Source of the DNA: Chloroflexota bacterium
GTDB lineage: Bacteria > Chloroflexota > Anaerolineae > Aggregatilineales > Phototrophicaceae
Assembly: GCA_010092805.1 (NCBI GenBank)
Contig: JAADYY010000383.1
Span: forward strand, 1-7,829
DNA length: 7,829 bases
Reading direction: 5' to 3'
Made by a program: the position numbers and the translations under genes. The notes under the pieces were generated by a model. It had not been told where the DNA came from, did not search any database, and saw only the letters and a program-made list of their open reading frames with translations. This document shows, one piece after another, positions 6,320 through 7,829 of this stretch (positions within the stretch are counted from its first letter, which is position 1; each line of letters begins with the position of its first letter).

Positions 6320-6327
6320 CTCCCCTT
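6320..6327 (-). promoter_or_regulatory. Strong ribosome binding site of hotdog copy 1
   Basis: On the - strand this reads AAGGGGAG, 5 nt before the ATG at 6314. It decides the start and gives a protein of exactly the same length as the paralogue. Confidence 0.7.
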
Positions 6328-6378
6328 GTGTATTCGTGCATCTGTGGATGTTGAGCCATACCTGCGCTGTGCAAAAAC

Positions 6379-6400
6379 ATTTTAAGCCTTTATTTGGCTT
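6379..6400 (-). promoter_or_regulatory. Candidate promoter of the hotdog-epimerase operon with an inverted repeat
   Basis: On the - strand TAAAAT (6379-6384) is a 5-of-6 match to a -10. A weak CTGACT-like -35 lies about 19 nt upstream, which is long spacing. An AAGCC/GGCTT inverted repeat (6384-6388 and 6396-6400, 7-nt loop) lies in the spacer and touches the -10, a good place for an operator. The leader to the ATG at 6314 would be about 58 nt. Confidence 0.35.
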
Positions 6401-6441
6401 ACAAGTCAGATTGCAGAATCAAGCAAGCTCAAGGGGATAAA

Positions 6442-6462
6442 TAGCAGCGCTTCTCGCTGCTA
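6442..6462 (-). terminator. Putative terminator after hotdog copy 2
   Basis: TAGCAGCG and CGCTGCTA form a perfect 8-bp stem with a 5-nt loop. On the - strand it is followed by TTTAT, a short T-rich stretch. It lies about 80 nt past the stop of hotdog copy 2 and upstream of the promoter of copy 1, so the two paralogues seem to be separate transcription units. Confidence 0.45.
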
Positions 6463-6475
6463 ATATGATTGTGAT

Positions 6476-6527
6476 CGGCGATGTGGGGCGATCATCGCCG
6501 CCATGCGCCTTGATGCGACGATGATCG
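6476..6527. repeat. Two overlapping, mutually exclusive inverted repeats
   Basis: CGGCGATG (6476-6483) pairs with CATCGCCG (6493-6500). CGATCATCG (6489-6497) pairs with CGATGATCG (6519-6527). All four arms are perfect. The two stems share bases 6493-6497 and cannot form together. They lie directly downstream of hotdog copy 2 on the - strand. Confidence 0.5.
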
Positions 6528-6542
6528 TGCGCCGAGGGCGGG

Positions 6543-7424
6543 CTACGCTTCCGGTTCGACGATGGTCGCGGCGAAATCGGCTTGGATTTCCGGCGGCATC
6601 CGCGTAAGCCGTCCAGTCGTCAGGCTCACAAACATCCACAGCGTGAACGCTCGCGCAATCGGGGTGTTGTCGCGGGCGCGGGTGATGGTGTAGTAGCGGC
6701 GGGCGCTGCTGCGGCGCAGATCGCTGACATACGACTCCATCCGCAGCACATCATCCAGCACGGCAGGCTGCTGATAGACGATGTGGTGGCGGCGCGCCAT
6801 GAACGCATAGCCTGCGCTGGTGGTCCGTGTGGCCGACCAACCGACAGCGGCGTTGGCTGCGAACCCGCAGTCCGCCAGGTAATTCAGATAGGTGGCGTTG
6901 TTGACGTGCGCGTTCTGGTCAATGTCGCGCCACTCAACGCGCCGTTCCATCGTAAACACACTCGGCGGCGGCGGCGGCACTGGCGGATCATTGTGCTTGG
7001 GTGCGGGGGTCGTTTCGCCGTCCGGCAGAAACGCGCTGACCATCTCCGCCGGGATCGATGTGGGGCGCTGCGTCGTCCGGTCGATGTAAACCCAGTCTGT
7101 GTACGCCCGCGCCACCAAATCCCCGGTGCTGATGCTGCGGCATTCGTAGTGGCGGCGTGAACGGGTATGCCCAAAGTCGCCCACCCAGGTCGCGATCTCG
7201 ACGGTGTCGCCGTACATCACCGAGCCGAGATATTCGATGTCCGTTTCGTGTGCCAACCAGACCGTGCCAAGCTGCTCGTAGCGGGCCATGTCGTAGCCAA
7301 TGCGCGCCGACGCTTCAATGGCGGCTTCCTGCATGTAGCGCAGGTAGTTGGCGTGGTTCAGGTGCCCATACGCATCGCATTCGTAGCTGCGCACGTCAAA
7401 GGTGCGTGTGTAAGTGAGTGGCAT
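6543..7424 (-). CDS. Double-hotdog acyl-CoA thioesterase-like protein (copy 2)
   Basis: This 293-aa protein has the same build as copy 1. Domain 1 carries SYECDAYGHLNHANYLRYMQE (Asp17, His21). A linker with five prolines follows (about 148-154). Domain 2 carries VEWRDIDQNAHVNNATYLNYL (Asp169, His173). In domain 2 the usual glycine before the histidine is alanine (NAHVN), a mild departure; copy 1 keeps GHVN. The HHHH run of copy 1 is absent. The ATG at 7424 has only a weak GGA-type site upstream, but it matches the paralogue's start residue for residue (MP...TF.VR.YECDA). The right end of an IS200/IS605-type element lies 37 nt before the start, leaving little room for a native promoter, so expression may depend on transcription coming out of the element. 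An acyl-thioester substrate is likely but unidentified. Confidence 0.8.
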   Translation of the reverse strand: MPLTYTRTFDVRSYECDAYGHLNHANYLRYMQEAAIEASARIGYDMARYEQLGTVWLAHETDIEYLGSVMYGDTVEIATWVGDFGHTRSRRHYECRSISTGDLVARAYTDWVYIDRTTQRPTSIPAEMVSAFLPDGETTPAPKHNDPPVPPPPPSVFTMERRVEWRDIDQNAHVNNATYLNYLADCGFAANAAVGWSATRTTSAGYAFMARRHHIVYQQPAVLDDVLRMESYVSDLRRSSARRYYTITRARDNTPIARAFTLWMFVSLTTGRLTRMPPEIQADFAATIVEPEA

Positions 7425-7441
7425 GTGGCTGTCCGTTGATT

Positions 7442-7610
7442 GTTTGGCGTTACCTAATTCAGTGACACGCTGCTACGGCTAAAGCCATGCAGCTTCTTGG
7501 GCACGCGCGGCGCAACCGCCCATGTTATGCCCAACGGGTGTGCCCCACCCGGTACGTTTCAAAATGTTGATCGCCGCGTTGTGATCGCGGTCTAACGATA
7601 GACCGCAGTC
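7442..7610 (-). ncRNA. Predicted TnpB omega-RNA scaffold plus guide
   Basis: The end of tnpB and its 3' flank are rich in stems. GCGGTCTA/TAGACCGC (7587-7606) has a 4-nt loop; CGGGTG/CACCCG (7535-7551) has a 5-nt loop; and a terminal stem (7469-7493) joins GCTGC to GCAGC plus an inner GGC/GCC with a TTTA loop. On the - strand the last stem is followed at once by GTGTCAC (7468-7462), a tail seen at right ends of such elements. TnpB omega-RNAs are made from just this region and read into flanking DNA as the guide; here that would be TGAATTAGGTAACGCC onward (from 7461 leftward). The 5' boundary is a guess. Confidence 0.5.
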
Positions 7611-7829
7611 GCACCCCACCCCACGATCTGAAAGGGTGAGCTGTGCAAACATCGTTCCACAATTCGAGCCGGACTTGGACGTGTACGCGGGATCGACAGC
7701 GGCGACCACGCGACCGGCACTTTCAGCCTGGTACGCGCGGCACTGCCCAAACATCGACCAGCCGCTGTCCAGACTACTTGTGCTCACGTGACGGTTGCGG
7801 ACCCTGTTGGTCATGATGCCATAGCACAA
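7462..7829 (-). mobile_element. Right end of an IS200/IS605-type (tnpB-bearing) element
   Basis: The segment contains the tnpB 3' end and the terminal hairpin followed by GTGTCAC, which I place as the element boundary at 7462. The left end, any tnpA and the target-adjacent motif lie beyond the window. Elements of this group have no terminal inverted repeats and make no target duplication, so none is expected. The exact boundary is inferred. Confidence 0.55.
7479..7829 (-). CDS. tnpB: RNA-guided nuclease TnpB, C-terminal part, possibly decayed
   Basis: The frame is open at the right edge; 116 residues are visible. SSLDSGWSMF, AESAGRVVAAVDPAYTSKS and CGLSLDRDHNAAINIL are the well-known final blocks of TnpB: the helix before the zinc finger, the zinc finger and the RuvC-III motif, whose Asp in DRDHNAA is intact. 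The GHNMGGCAARAQEA tail is also typical. The zinc finger is abnormal. Where the family has T-S-x-x-C-S-x-CG this copy has TSKSGSNCG, with GGC where TGC would be expected, so the first ligand is gone. The second pair reads C-D-C, a spacing found in some subfamilies. The RuvC-II glutamate would fall about two residues outside the window. The stop TAG lies in the loop of the terminal hairpin. It is a real tnpB by descent; activity is doubtful. Confidence 0.85.
   Translation of the reverse strand: MCYGIMTNRVRNRHVSTSSLDSGWSMFGQCRAYQAESAGRVVAAVDPAYTSKSGSNCGTMFAQLTLSDRGVGCDCGLSLDRDHNAAINILKRTGWGTPVGHNMGGCAARAQEAAWL

Noticed and set aside
6314..6380. Upstream extension of hotdog copy 1 to a start at 6380
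   Set aside because: The extension covers a -10 element and the ribosome binding site AAGGGGAG, and the paralogue lacks it.
2671..6471. Shared 11-mer TAATATGATTG at 2671-2681 and 6461-6471
   Set aside because: The flanks do not match and both lie in AT-richer intergenic DNA; it may be a common -10-like word and is too short to call a repeat.
1..7829. CRISPR array, tRNA, rRNA or riboswitch
   Set aside because: No regularly spaced direct repeats, cloverleaf or conserved aptamer core could be seen on either strand.

Overview
This GC-rich window looks like chromosome from an environmental bacterium. I lean towards Chloroflexota (Anaerolineae-like) because of the STAS/SpoIIAA-like small protein, the membrane-anchored molybdenum enzyme with CISN around its cofactor cysteine, and the general codon use. 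That assignment is inference. No rRNA, tRNA or CRISPR array is visible.

Left part (1-2764, mostly + strand). The window opens inside an SGNH-fold hydrolase or acetyltransferase-like gene (1-870). A short intergenic region with a nested inverted repeat follows, then a 133-aa STAS/SpoIIAA-like protein (1016-1417). Next comes a 162-aa protein (1587-2075) that reads as the N-terminal half of a galactokinase with its ATP-binding loop destroyed. Its stop codon touches, with no spacer, the stop codon of a convergent two-BON-domain protein (2076-2495, -).

Middle (2765-4432, +). One large gene encodes a sulfite-oxidase-family molybdopterin oxidoreductase. Four predicted membrane helices come first, followed by an internal twin-arginine motif and a fifth helix, and then the exported catalytic domain. 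It converges on the genes to its right at a hairpin (4462-4493).

Right part (4523-7829, all - strand). Reading right to left there is a partial TnpB of an IS200/IS605-type element, a double-hotdog thioesterase-like gene (6543-7424), its tandem paralogue of identical length (5433-6314, about 61% identical without gaps), and a TIGR01777/YfcH-type NAD-dependent epimerase-like protein (4523-5428) only 4 nt after the paralogue's stop. The last two probably form an operon with its own promoter near 6380. The hotdog pair and the epimerase suggest a small acyl-thioester or lipid-related function, but no substrate can be read from sequence.

The most notable mobile feature is the element's right end at 7462. 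It has a strong terminal hairpin whose loop holds the tnpB stop codon, and further hairpins lie inside the tnpB 3' coding region. This is the usual layout of a TnpB-associated omega-RNA. The presumed guide falls in the 37-nt leader of the adjacent hotdog gene. The TnpB itself looks worn, with the first cysteine of its zinc finger replaced by glycine.
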